A stretch of DNA of 64,000 nucleotides from Microbulbifer harenosus (GTDB lineage: Bacteria > Pseudomonadota > Gammaproteobacteria > Pseudomonadales > Cellvibrionaceae). The notes beneath the pieces were generated by a model that saw nothing but the letters and a program-made list of their open reading frames with translations, ran no database searches and was not told the origin of the DNA. The DNA lies in the NCBI RefSeq assembly GCF_005771435.1, contig NZ_VANI01000002.1, positions 186,001-250,000 of the forward strand, written 5' to 3'. This document shows, piece by piece, positions 35,677-44,128 of this stretch. A program made the translations under genes and the position numbers. Position 1 is the stretch's first letter. Each line of letters opens with the position of its first letter.

Positions 35677-35702
35677 AACGTAGTTTTATAACGTAGTTTT
35701 AT
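35677..35702 (+). repeat. Tandem 13-bp duplication at the yqcC start
   Basis: AACGTAGTTTTAT occurs twice in direct succession (35677-35689 and 35690-35702); the second copy contains the first two bases of the yqcC ATG. It occupies the region expected to hold the ribosome binding site. Confidence 0.9.
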
Positions 35703-36027
35703 GAAGTCGATCTACTCCGATATTGCGACGCTGATGCTGGAACTCGAAGCTGAGCTTCGCCGACTGGATCTGTGGGAACCCGAGCCGCCCTCGGCGTCGG
35801 CGCTGGCGAGTACCGAACCCTTCTGTGTGGATACGCTGACGCTGCCGCAGTGGTTGCAGTTCGTTTTTCTACCGCGTATGAGCCAGATGGTGGAAGTGGA
35901 AACGCCACTGCCGCAGGCGTGCGGTATTGCCCCCATGGCGGAGGAATTTTTTCGTGGCAGCGATCTCAAAGTGGCGGGGCTTACCCGCAAGCTGGAAGAG
36001 ATAGATGCCCGCTTGGCAAAGGGGTGA
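35701..36027 (+). CDS. yqcC: YqcC family protein
   Basis: A 108-residue soluble helical protein with the YqcC/DUF446 pattern (IATLMLELEAELRRLDLWEPEPPS, PFCVDTLTLPQWLQFVFLPRM and FFRGSDLKVAGLTRKLEEID). Function is unknown. It begins 27 bases after dinG, inside a tandem duplication that leaves no visible Shine-Dalgarno sequence, so it may rely on coupling from dinG. Confidence 0.85.
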   Translation: MKSIYSDIATLMLELEAELRRLDLWEPEPPSASALASTEPFCVDTLTLPQWLQFVFLPRMSQMVEVETPLPQACGIAPMAEEFFRGSDLKVAGLTRKLEEIDARLAKG

Positions 36028-36352
36028 TCGCTGCGACCCGGTCCCGGTTGTTTGTTGCCAACCGTCTTTGGATGCCGGGAATTGGCGCTTGAATGATTGT
36101 GACCAGTTGGTACCATCTCGTCTCGCACATTGCCGGAGACTATCCTTCACCGATTCCGGTCGGTTAGCGGCAGTTGTCCGCCAGAAATGTGCTCTGCGTC
36201 GCAGTCGCGATGCAGAGACAAAGTGGATACGGTAGTATGCGCAGTTTGCAAAAAACGGGTTCCACGGACGGCCCGGATTTCATGCCGCCAGGATAAATGC
36301 CCGATAACAAGCTCAGGGCCGGTCGCCCCGCCCCTAAGGTAGTAATAAACAG
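36028..36352. other. Non-coding region upstream of the retropepsin-like gene
   Basis: 325 bases with no credible gene. AAGG about 13 bases before the next ATG may be its ribosome binding site. The promoter of the following operon is presumably here, but I cannot place it. Confidence 0.4.
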
Positions 36353-37039
36353 ATGCGGTTTTTACCCATATTTTCCTATTTATTGGTCGCGCAACTGCTG
36401 ACTGGTTGTGAGGTCTTGGCTCCTAATGCCACTCCCGAGCCCGCGGCGGAGGAAGTGCCGCCGTCGCCGACGCCCGCTTCCTTTGATCCCAGCCTCTGCC
36501 CCTCCGTCGAGGCCGTCGTGTGTGCCGAGCCCGAGGTGCAGGTGGTCGAGCGGGTTGTCGAGCGCAAGCTGGAGCGCGTGATCGAAGTGCCGGTCGCTAA
36601 GGGCAAACTGGTACTGGGCTCAGAAGAGGTCTTTACTGTTGAACCGGGTGGTGTTCGCCTGAAGGCGCTGGTGGATACCGGTGCTGCCACCTGCGCCCTC
36701 AATGTACAGGAGCTGACCCGGTTTGAGCGTGATGGCAGCGAGTGGGTGCGCTTCAGCCTGGCGGATGGCACCGAAGGTGAGCCACAGCAGATCGAGCTCC
36801 CTATCAAGCGCCACGTGCGCGTTGCGCGCCCTGGCTTTGACCGGCAGCGCCGCCCCATCGTCGATATGAGTCTGACGGTGGGCGAGGTCACGCATATGGT
36901 GGAAGTGAATCTGGTTGAGGGTGGCGAGTTTGAATTCCCATTGCTGGTGGGACGCAACTTTCTCAAAGATGCTGCGGTTGTGGATGTGAGCCGCAAGCAG
37001 GTGCAAGGGCAGCCGACAGCTCCATCAGTGAGTAAGTAA
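36353..37039 (+). CDS. Retropepsin-like aspartic protease lipoprotein (PF05618-type)
   Basis: A 228-residue lipoprotein (lipobox LLTGC, C19) with a Pro-rich linker, a short charged repeat (VVERVVERKLERVIEVPV) and a retropepsin-like domain from about residue 84. The active-site motif is LVDTGAATCALN (D108), followed by the family's KRHVRVARPGFDRQRRPIVDMSL and FPLLVGRNFLKDAAVVDVS. Such proteins were long called ATP-dependent zinc proteases. It is first in an operon with an inactive transglutaminase/7TM protein and an ATP-grasp ligase, an association linked in Pseudomonas to osmotic tolerance (named Rlo there, from memory). Confidence 0.85.
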   Translation: MRFLPIFSYLLVAQLLTGCEVLAPNATPEPAAEEVPPSPTPASFDPSLCPSVEAVVCAEPEVQVVERVVERKLERVIEVPVAKGKLVLGSEEVFTVEPGGVRLKALVDTGAATCALNVQELTRFERDGSEWVRFSLADGTEGEPQQIELPIKRHVRVARPGFDRQRRPIVDMSLTVGEVTHMVEVNLVEGGEFEFPLLVGRNFLKDAAVVDVSRKQVQGQPTAPSVSK

Positions 37040-37115
37040 ATCTTTTTTTATTGCCCGAAAATGTGGGCGGAGTACTGGCGCAAGTACTGGTACTCGGCAA
37101 GAATACGCGGCCATT

Positions 37116-37150
37116 AGTGTACTGCTGCGCGTTTAACGGCACAGTACACT
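37116..37150. promoter_or_regulatory. Perfect 9-bp inverted repeat before the 7TM gene
   Basis: AGTGTACTG (37116-37124) and CAGTACACT (37142-37150), 17 bases apart, lie in the 143-base gap 33 bases upstream of the next start. It could be a regulator site or an mRNA hairpin; no T run follows. Confidence 0.5.
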
Positions 37151-37182
37151 TGCTGCATCCAACAACAATCGGGGAATGGCGA

Positions 37183-38715
37183 ATGTCGCCACGGGCTCAG
37201 GTCTATATTCTCGCCGCGCTGCTCACCGTGCTGGGCGCCGGTCTCACCATCTACAAACACTTCGCACTGGGTTTTCCTCTGTTGCCCGGTGAATACCGCA
37301 CCGTGTGGACCATCGAGGCCAAAGTCGGATTTGATGCCGACGGCGGGCCGGTCAAGGCCGCACTCACGCTGCCGCGCTCACAGCGCAATATGGCCGTGCT
37401 GGGAGAAACGTTCAGCTCTTCCGGTTACGGCTTCAACATCATTCACGAAGACGATGAGCACCGTGCGGTTTGGTCCAAGCGGCAGGCATCCGGCCCGCAG
37501 TCGCTGTTCTATCAGCTGGATGTCCACCAGACACCGGGTGCTGCGCTGGAGCAGTCCCTGGATCTCAGTACCGAAGTAGAGAAGCCGCTGCTGGGCGCGC
37601 GCGAGCAGGAAGCGGTGCGCCAGGCGATTTACTCTCTGGTGGAGGCCGGCCGCGCGCGCTCATCCGATGTTTCCACCTTTACCTCCGAGCTGCTGCTGGC
37701 GCTGGCGGACACCCGCAACCAGGACCGCAACCTGATTTTTGGCTACTACAAAGACAGCAACTTTGTGGATGTCGCGTTGTTGGTGCTGGCGGCGGCGGAT
37801 ATCCCGGCGCACCGGATTCGCGGGCTGTATCTTGAAGATGACCGCCGCCGTCTCGACCCGGAAGAACTGTTGGAAATCTACGATGGCGAGCGCTGGGTGG
37901 TGTTCGAACCTACCAGTGGCGCCCCCGGAGTCCCGAAGAACTTTTTCATCTGGCAGCGCGGCGGCAAGAGCCTGCTGGACGTGGAAGGTGGGCGCAACTC
38001 CGGCGTGACCTTCTCAGTGATTTCCAATGACGTGCCTGCGCGGGATGTCGCCATGCTCAGCACCAGCCAGGAAAAAGAAGCGCTGGTGGATTTCTCCATC
38101 TACAGTCTGCCCATTGAGCAGCAGAGTATCTTCAAACTGATCCTGCTGGTGCCGGTGGGCGCTCTGGTGGTGGTGTTGCTGCGGGTTTTCGTCGGCCTGC
38201 GCACATCCGGTACCTTCATGCCGGTGCTGCTCGCCATCGCCTTTATCGAAACCCAGCTGATCACCGGTTTGTCCATCTTCGTGCTGATTCTGATTCTCGG
38301 CCTGTGGGTGCGCTTCTATCTCAGCCGGCTCAATCTGCTGCTTGTGGCGAGGATCGCCGCGGTGGTGATCACGGTGGTGATATTGATGGGCGCCATCAGT
38401 GTGGTCAGTTTCAAACTCGGCATTGAGCAGGCACTGACGGTGACCTTCTTCCCGATGATCATTCTCGCCTGGACGATCGAACGCATGTCCATCCTGTGGG
38501 AAGAGGACGGCCCCTACGAAGTGGTGATACAGGCCGGTGGCAGCCTCCTGGTGGCGGTGCTCGCGTGGTGGGTGATGACCAACCGCTACGTCGAGCACTG
38601 GACCTTCAATTTCCCGGAGCTGCTGCTGGTACTGCTCGCCTTGGTGATGATCATCGGTAACTACACCGGTTACCGCCTGGGTGAACTGGCGCGCTTCCGC
38701 CAGCTGGTGCGCTGA
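37183..38715 (+). CDS. Inactive transglutaminase-like domain fused to 7TM membrane protein
   Basis: A 510-residue inner-membrane protein. One N-terminal helix (VYILAALLTVLGAGLTIY), a periplasmic transglutaminase-like region (LVEAGRARSSDVSTFTSELL, AADIPAHRIRGLYLEDDRR, ERWVVFEPTSG) and about seven helices from residue 355. No Cys-His-Asp triad is evident, matching the inactive-transglutaminase/7TM family. The frame opens at 37051, but GGGGAA eight bases before ATG 37183 supports the shorter start. It overlaps the next gene by one base. The set of genes suggests peptide-ligase-linked modification sensed or exported at the membrane; this is inferred. Confidence 0.85.
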   Translation: MSPRAQVYILAALLTVLGAGLTIYKHFALGFPLLPGEYRTVWTIEAKVGFDADGGPVKAALTLPRSQRNMAVLGETFSSSGYGFNIIHEDDEHRAVWSKRQASGPQSLFYQLDVHQTPGAALEQSLDLSTEVEKPLLGAREQEAVRQAIYSLVEAGRARSSDVSTFTSELLLALADTRNQDRNLIFGYYKDSNFVDVALLVLAAADIPAHRIRGLYLEDDRRRLDPEELLEIYDGERWVVFEPTSGAPGVPKNFFIWQRGGKSLLDVEGGRNSGVTFSVISNDVPARDVAMLSTSQEKEALVDFSIYSLPIEQQSIFKLILLVPVGALVVVLLRVFVGLRTSGTFMPVLLAIAFIETQLITGLSIFVLILILGLWVRFYLSRLNLLLVARIAAVVITVVILMGAISVVSFKLGIEQALTVTFFPMIILAWTIERMSILWEEDGPYEVVIQAGGSLLVAVLAWWVMTNRYVEHWTFNFPELLLVLLALVMIIGNYTGYRLGELARFRQLVR

Positions 38716-39722
38716 TGCAATTCCGATTGCCCGCTTTGCGGATACCGCCATTTTTTCGCGGCGGCCTGGTGTCGCCGTTCAGATTGCGTAAGCTCGGGGT
38801 GCTGGGCATGAACGCGCGCAATGTGCGTTACATCGCCCGCTATAACGACCGCGATAAATACCCGATTGTCGACGACAAACTCAACACCAAGCGCGCTGCG
38901 CGCCGCTATCGCATTCCGGTGCCGGACCTGATCGCCGCGTTTGAAACCCAACCTACCCGCAAACGTATTATGCAGGTGATCGAGCCGCTGCAGCAGTTCG
39001 TGATCAAGCCGGCGCGCGGCTCCGGTGGCAAGGGTATTCTGGTGATTGTCGGGCGCGACGGTGAAGACTATGTCAAACCCTCCGGCAGCAAAGTGACTGC
39101 CCTGGATATCCAGCGCCATATCAGCAACATCCACAGCGGCCTGTATAGTCTCGGCGGTAAACCGGACCGGGTCATGATCGAGGCACTGGTGGACTTCGAT
39201 CCGGTATTCGACAAATACTCCTTCGAGGGTGTGCCGGATATTCGCGTTATCGTGTTTCGCGGCTTTCCGGTGATGGCCATGCTGCGCTGTTCCACCCACG
39301 ACTCCGATGGCAAAGCCAATCTGCACCAGGGCGCTGTGGGGGTGGGTATTGATCTCGCCACCGGCAAGGCCTCCCATGCGGTGCAGCGCGGTTTGCGGGT
39401 GGATATTCACCCTGATACCCAAATGCCGTTTTCAGATCTTGAAGTGCCGGGCTGGAAGGATCTCGTCAGCCTGGCCGCGAGCTGTTATGAAATGACGGGT
39501 CTCGGTTATTTGGGCTGCGATATTGTGCTCGACCGCAAGCGCGGTCCGCTGTTGCTGGAAGCCAATGCGCGCCCCGGCCTCGCTATCCAGATTGCCAACG
39601 GCATCGGCCTGCGCACCCGCCTGGAACATATCGAATCGATGACCCTGGAGCAGCTGGAAAAAAACGTGGAGGAGCGCGTCAACTATTCCATGGACTACTT
39701 CGCCGCGCCCACCACACTGTGA
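38715..39722 (+). CDS. Alpha-L-glutamate ligase-like ATP-grasp protein (RimK-like)
   Basis: A 335-residue ATP-grasp enzyme. FVIKPARGSGGKGILVI is the glycine-rich ATP loop, FPVMAMLRCSTHDSDGKANLHQGAVGVG and GCDIVLDRKRGPLLLEANARPGLAIQIAN supply the metal-binding Asp, Glu and Asn. RimK relatives add glutamate or similar residues to peptides or proteins. It is fused by overlapping start (TGATG) to the 7TM gene and overlaps the following TonB receptor by four bases. The substrate is unknown. Confidence 0.87.
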   Translation: MQFRLPALRIPPFFRGGLVSPFRLRKLGVLGMNARNVRYIARYNDRDKYPIVDDKLNTKRAARRYRIPVPDLIAAFETQPTRKRIMQVIEPLQQFVIKPARGSGGKGILVIVGRDGEDYVKPSGSKVTALDIQRHISNIHSGLYSLGGKPDRVMIEALVDFDPVFDKYSFEGVPDIRVIVFRGFPVMAMLRCSTHDSDGKANLHQGAVGVGIDLATGKASHAVQRGLRVDIHPDTQMPFSDLEVPGWKDLVSLAASCYEMTGLGYLGCDIVLDRKRGPLLLEANARPGLAIQIANGIGLRTRLEHIESMTLEQLEKNVEERVNYSMDYFAAPTTL

Positions 39723-41875
39723 AGATTTATCGGAAGCGGCGGCGGAGCATCGCCAAGCAGTCGGCAACCCTGTGCTGGTTTGGCGCGATTTCGGGTTTAT
39801 TTTCCAGTGCATTATCACTCCCTGCCTTTTCAAGCACCTCGCAGGAAACCCGCCGGCAAGTTCCGGCAATTGGGGTGGAGTCGGTGGAGGTAACCGGCAC
39901 GCCGACACACAAAGCCGCAACTGCGGACGAAACAGCACTGTCCGCGCTTACTGCGAGCGTCATCGTACAGCGAGCGCCCACTCACCCGTCCGAATTGCTC
40001 AACGGTCTTCCCGGTATCTGGATCAGCCGCGGTAACGGTCAGGAACACCTCACCGCGATCCGTTCACCGGTACTGAGCGGCGCCGGCAGTTGCGGTGCTT
40101 TCGCGGTACTGGAAGGGGATATTCCAGTGCGCGGTACCGGATTCTGCAACGTCAATCAGCTGTCTGATCTGCCACTTTCCCAGGCGGGCAGCGTACAGGT
40201 ACTGCGTGGACCCGCCAGCGTGCTGTACGGCTCCGATGCCCAGCACGGTGTCATCCGTCTGCTGAGCGCCGCCCCCGCAGACCGTGGTGAGCGAACACTC
40301 AGTATTGAACACGGTGCCAATGACTACCGCCGTATCTTCACAGGCTTCAGCGACACCGTTGGGCGCAGCGGCATCCGAGTCGGATTCACTGGCAGCCGCG
40401 ACGGTGGTTATAAAACCGATTCCGGTTACGACCAGCAGCAGTTCAGCGCCCGCCACGATTACCGCGGGCAACAATGGAATGCGCGTACGCTGTTAAACCT
40501 CAGCAATCTCAATCAGGAAACCGCCGGCTACGTCAGCGGACTGGATGCCTACAAAGACGCCGGTCGCAAACGCGAAAACCCGAACCCGGAAGCCTTCCGC
40601 GATAGCCGGTCCGCACGCATACAGTCGCGCCTTGAGTACACCACCTCCGGTGGCGATCACTGGCAGATCACCCCTTATGCCCGCTACACCGACATGACGT
40701 TTCTGATGCATTTCCTGCCGGGCACGCCGCTTGAGGAAAACGGCCAACGGGGCGTGGGTGTCCAGACCTCCTATGATCGCGCGCTGAATGAGCGTGTGAG
40801 TCTGCTGAGCGGTGTTGACCTGGAGCGGACCAATGGCTGGCTGCGGCAGACCCAGGCCGGTGGTTTTTCCTCCTTTCCCGCTGGGCGTCATTACGATTAC
40901 GACGTGATCGCCCAGGTCTTTGCGGCATTCTCCAGCCTGGAATGGCAGCTTGCGGAGCGCAGTCGGTTCATGTTCGGCAGCCGCTGGGAATCCCTGCGCT
41001 ACGATTACGACAATCACATGCGGGCCGGCGATACCGCGGAGGATGGCAGTCTGTGCATCAATGGATATACCGGTGCACCGGGTTGCCGCTACAGCCGCCC
41101 GGAGGACCGCAGGGACCGGTTTTCCAATTTCTCCTTTAATGCAGGCCTGATTCACGAAGTGGACAAAACCCTGTCCACCAGCCTGCGCCTCGCGCACGGT
41201 TTCCGCGCTCCGCAGGCGGCGGAATTGTACCGATTGCAGAGCGGGCAGACTGTCGCGGATCTGGATGCTGAATCCATCGACAGTGTTGAGCTGGGCCTTG
41301 TGAAGCAAAGTGAATACTCACGTTTCAGCCTGACCGGCTTTTTCATGGAAAAGTCCGATGTGATTTTCCAGTCGTCCGAGCGCCTGAACCTGAGTGACGG
41401 AAACACCCGGCATTACGGCGTGGAATACGAGTTGCAGTGGGCGCTCGCCCCGCAGTGGGCACTAACTTTGGCTGGAACCTATGCCCGCCACCTCTACACC
41501 AACAACGTCAGCGAACCCGGTAGTGACGCGCTGATTGAAACCCGCGGCAACGACATCGACACTGCACCGCGCAATATGCACGGCCTGACGCTGGAGTGGC
41601 ATCCGCAGGAACAAACCCGGATTGAACTGCAGTTCCAGTCCATGGGCCGCTACTACACCGATATCGAAAATGCCCACCGTTACCGCGGCCACGACCTGCT
41701 GCATCTGCGGTTGCGGCATCGGGCTACACCGCGAATCCATCTGGGATTGCGGGTGAATAACCTGGCGAATGTGGACTACGCGGAGCGCGCGGATTATTCG
41801 AGTCTGGCGGGGGGCGACCGGTATTTTATCGGCGATCCGAGAAGCGTGTTTGGGGACGTTCACTTCAGGTTTTGA
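39719..41875 (+). CDS. TonB-dependent receptor attached to the ATP-grasp operon
   Basis: A 718-residue outer-membrane receptor starting with GTG that overlaps the preceding TGA (GTGA). A basic signal peptide (residues 1-40), TonB-box-like VESVEVTGTP, a plug with LLNGLPGIWISRGNG, RSPVLSGAGSCGAFAVLEGD, TGFCNVNQL and VLRGPASVLYGSDAQHGVI, then a barrel ending VFGDVHFRF. The two plug cysteines resemble a group of receptors of unknown ligand that I remember from marine gammaproteobacteria. Tight overlap ties its expression to the ligase system. The substrate cannot be read from sequence. Confidence 0.88.
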   Translation: MKIYRKRRRSIAKQSATLCWFGAISGLFSSALSLPAFSSTSQETRRQVPAIGVESVEVTGTPTHKAATADETALSALTASVIVQRAPTHPSELLNGLPGIWISRGNGQEHLTAIRSPVLSGAGSCGAFAVLEGDIPVRGTGFCNVNQLSDLPLSQAGSVQVLRGPASVLYGSDAQHGVIRLLSAAPADRGERTLSIEHGANDYRRIFTGFSDTVGRSGIRVGFTGSRDGGYKTDSGYDQQQFSARHDYRGQQWNARTLLNLSNLNQETAGYVSGLDAYKDAGRKRENPNPEAFRDSRSARIQSRLEYTTSGGDHWQITPYARYTDMTFLMHFLPGTPLEENGQRGVGVQTSYDRALNERVSLLSGVDLERTNGWLRQTQAGGFSSFPAGRHYDYDVIAQVFAAFSSLEWQLAERSRFMFGSRWESLRYDYDNHMRAGDTAEDGSLCINGYTGAPGCRYSRPEDRRDRFSNFSFNAGLIHEVDKTLSTSLRLAHGFRAPQAAELYRLQSGQTVADLDAESIDSVELGLVKQSEYSRFSLTGFFMEKSDVIFQSSERLNLSDGNTRHYGVEYELQWALAPQWALTLAGTYARHLYTNNVSEPGSDALIETRGNDIDTAPRNMHGLTLEWHPQEQTRIELQFQSMGRYYTDIENAHRYRGHDLLHLRLRHRATPRIHLGLRVNNLANVDYAERADYSSLAGGDRYFIGDPRSVFGDVHFRF

Positions 41876-41967
41876 GGCTCGCCCGGCGGTAAGGGATTTC
41901 GCCGCAGCGAAGCCCCACGCGAGATCGTCTGGCTACCTTTTATGACTTTACCTGGCCCACAGGCAAG

Positions 41968-42426
41968 TTACATATCCCACAGGGAGTTCGTTGCTTTGGA
42001 GAGCGCAATTCTCTCCTTGTCCTGGATCTGCTTCAGATTCTTGAACACCTCTTTGACCTCTTCTGATTCGATACTTTCATAGACCGAGTCATAGAGCTTG
42101 GAAAAGTATTGGTCAATTTCCTGCCCGAGGCCGTTGATTTCCTCAATGCTGGGTTTTTCACTCAAGTGGAGACTGTCCACCAGGTGACTTGCGGATTCTT
42201 CCTGAGTGTACTGCAGCCAGGTCTGCATGACCTTATGCTGGGCGACCGCACCGTAATCTTTCAGATTATTGGCCATGCGCAGCTCGTGCTCGTGCAGGTG
42301 CTTGAGGAGCAACTGGGTGCGCTTGTCGTCGGTTTTGCTTAGAAGATTCCGATATATCCCTGCCATATCCAGATGAAATTTCTGGGCATCCCTGAGCACT
42401 TCGTGCGCCTGTTTGAATGTTTTCAT
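41968..42426 (-). CDS. Helical protein of unknown function, ferritin-like composition
   Basis: A 152-residue charged, all-helical protein not recognised. It reads like a four-helix bundle (KTFKQAHEVLRDAQKFHLDMAGIYRNLL; RTQLLLKHLHEHELRMANNLKDYG; SIEEINGLGQEIDQYFSKLYDSV; EVKEVFKNLKQIQDKERIALSKATNSLWDM). H and E residues in LHEHELRMANN could bind metal, as in ferritin- or rubrerythrin-like proteins, but the usual EXXH pairs are not clear. It lies alone between a TonB receptor and nuoN on the opposite strand to the former. Confidence 0.7.
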   Translation of the reverse strand: MKTFKQAHEVLRDAQKFHLDMAGIYRNLLSKTDDKRTQLLLKHLHEHELRMANNLKDYGAVAQHKVMQTWLQYTQEESASHLVDSLHLSEKPSIEEINGLGQEIDQYFSKLYDSVYESIESEEVKEVFKNLKQIQDKERIALSKATNSLWDM

Positions 42427-42470
42427 CGCTACGCCTGTCTGGTTAACAATAGGATTATAGTTTTCTGAAA

Positions 42471-42504
42471 ACCCCGGGGCGGAGATTCCGGGTTTGCCGG
42501 GGGT
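42471..42504 (-). terminator. Candidate nuo operon terminator
   Basis: ACCCCGG (42471-42477) can pair with CCGGGGGT (42497-42504); on the minus strand the stem is followed by TTTTCAG. The loop is long (about 19 bases), so the call is tentative. Confidence 0.4.
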
Positions 42505-42514
42505 GACTGCGTGC

Positions 42515-44128
42515 TCACAGTGCGTTAATACCGTTGATCAACATCTGCGGATAAATGCCAAAAATCAACAACAGTGCGGTCAGTAGCAACAGTAGACCAA
42601 GGCCGGAGCGCGAGATAAGCAGTGGATTGTTCCGCGCGGCAGGTTCAGCAGAGGTATGTGGTTGATCGACAACCACCCTCACTCCTGCGGTCTGGCCTGA
42701 CGCGATTGGCGGGGCTTCCACCAGTGTCAGCAACAGGCGCAAGTAGTAAAAAAGTCCCAGTGCACTGCCAACAATCAAAGCACCAAGCAGCCCCCATAAT
42801 TGCCCATCCAGGGCCGCAGTAATCAGATAGAACTTGCCGATAAAGCCTACGGTGAACGGGATTCCTGCCAGAGAGAGCAGGGCGGCTGCAAGGCACAGCG
42901 ACAGGGTGGGCGAGCGCCAGAACAGGCCCCGATAGAAGGACTGTTGAAAAGGATTGCGGTCGTCGCCAGTTGTGACTTGTGGGTTCGACACATCGCTAAG
43001 TGCCGCGTCGTCGATGAGGCTCACGGCGGAAAATGCGCACAGCGTCGTTACCGTGTAGGCAACCAGATAGTAGATCGTCGCCTCCCGGGCAATGCCCCGA
43101 TCAATCACCAGGTAGACCACCAGAAAATACCCCATATGGGCAATGGCACTGTAGGCCAGCAGTCTCTTTACATTCCGCTGGCGCAGGGCCAGCAGATTGC
43201 CGCCGAGCATGCTGGCAACCGCCAGCAGGGAAATCATCGCCACCGATGTTTCCAGAATATGCACGGAGAATTCGCTGAACAGGCGCAACAGGATGGCCAG
43301 TAATGCCGTTTTCCCCAGTGTTGCAATAAATGCAGTTACTGGTGTCGGCGCGCCCTCGTAAACATCCGCGGTCCAGACGTGAAACGGAACCAGCGAGAGT
43401 TTGAACGCGACTCCGGCCAACAGCAGCGCAAAACCGCCGATAAGAAGCGCAGATTCGCCGCGGGAAAAATCCATGGAGGAGAACTGTAGATTGCCCGTTG
43501 CGGCATACATCAATGCGATACCAAACAGCGCGAGCGCCGTCGCCAGGGCAGAAGTGATCAGGTATTTGATGCCGGATTCCAGCGACAGCGCCGCTTCGCG
43601 ATTGGATACATCGCGCCCCGCCCCCCACTTTGCCAATGGCACCGGAAAGGCGAGTAGCGGGTAGAGAGACAGGCTGATGAGTTCCAGTGCCAGAAAAAAG
43701 CTGGCGAAGTGCTGGCTGGAGACCAGCGTGCAGGCCCCCAGTGTTGCCAACAGCACAAAAAAATAGAATTCACCGCAAGACGAGCTAGACGGGCAAGAGG
43801 AGAGCGTTGTGGAAGTCCCGCGATTGCCGGTCAGTCGGGCGCGCAGATACCGGTACCCCAGCCCCCCGCAGACCGCAGAGGTGAAGAAAAACAGCAGGCA
43901 GAAAAACAGGCTGAAGCGGTCCACGCGCAGCAGCGTGGTAACTGCCGTCGCCTGCTCCACTGCGGGCAATCGGATCCAGCCGTCGACACTGGCGGCCGCA
44001 AGCGTCAGCAGGAATGTGGCGAACGCCGCCCTGTGGCTGCGTACAAATGCCAGTTGCAACAGCAGGACCAGGGCGCCGGTGGCAACGATCAGCAGTGGTG
44101 ACAGGGCGATGAAGTCGCGCAGGCTCAC
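42515..44128 (-). CDS. nuoN: NADH-quinone oxidoreductase subunit N
   Basis: A 537-residue, about 14-helix proton-channel subunit of complex I. PFHVWTADVYEGAPTPVTAFIATLGKTA carries the conserved lysines of antiporter-like subunits. The frame extends upstream, but the GTG at 44128 overlaps the nuoM stop (GTGA) and gives a family-like start (VSLRDFIALSPLL). Last gene of the operon. Confidence 0.93.
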   Translation of the reverse strand: MSLRDFIALSPLLIVATGALVLLLQLAFVRSHRAAFATFLLTLAAASVDGWIRLPAVEQATAVTTLLRVDRFSLFFCLLFFFTSAVCGGLGYRYLRARLTGNRGTSTTLSSCPSSSSCGEFYFFVLLATLGACTLVSSQHFASFFLALELISLSLYPLLAFPVPLAKWGAGRDVSNREAALSLESGIKYLITSALATALALFGIALMYAATGNLQFSSMDFSRGESALLIGGFALLLAGVAFKLSLVPFHVWTADVYEGAPTPVTAFIATLGKTALLAILLRLFSEFSVHILETSVAMISLLAVASMLGGNLLALRQRNVKRLLAYSAIAHMGYFLVVYLVIDRGIAREATIYYLVAYTVTTLCAFSAVSLIDDAALSDVSNPQVTTGDDRNPFQQSFYRGLFWRSPTLSLCLAAALLSLAGIPFTVGFIGKFYLITAALDGQLWGLLGALIVGSALGLFYYLRLLLTLVEAPPIASGQTAGVRVVVDQPHTSAEPAARNNPLLISRSGLGLLLLLTALLLIFGIYPQMLINGINAL

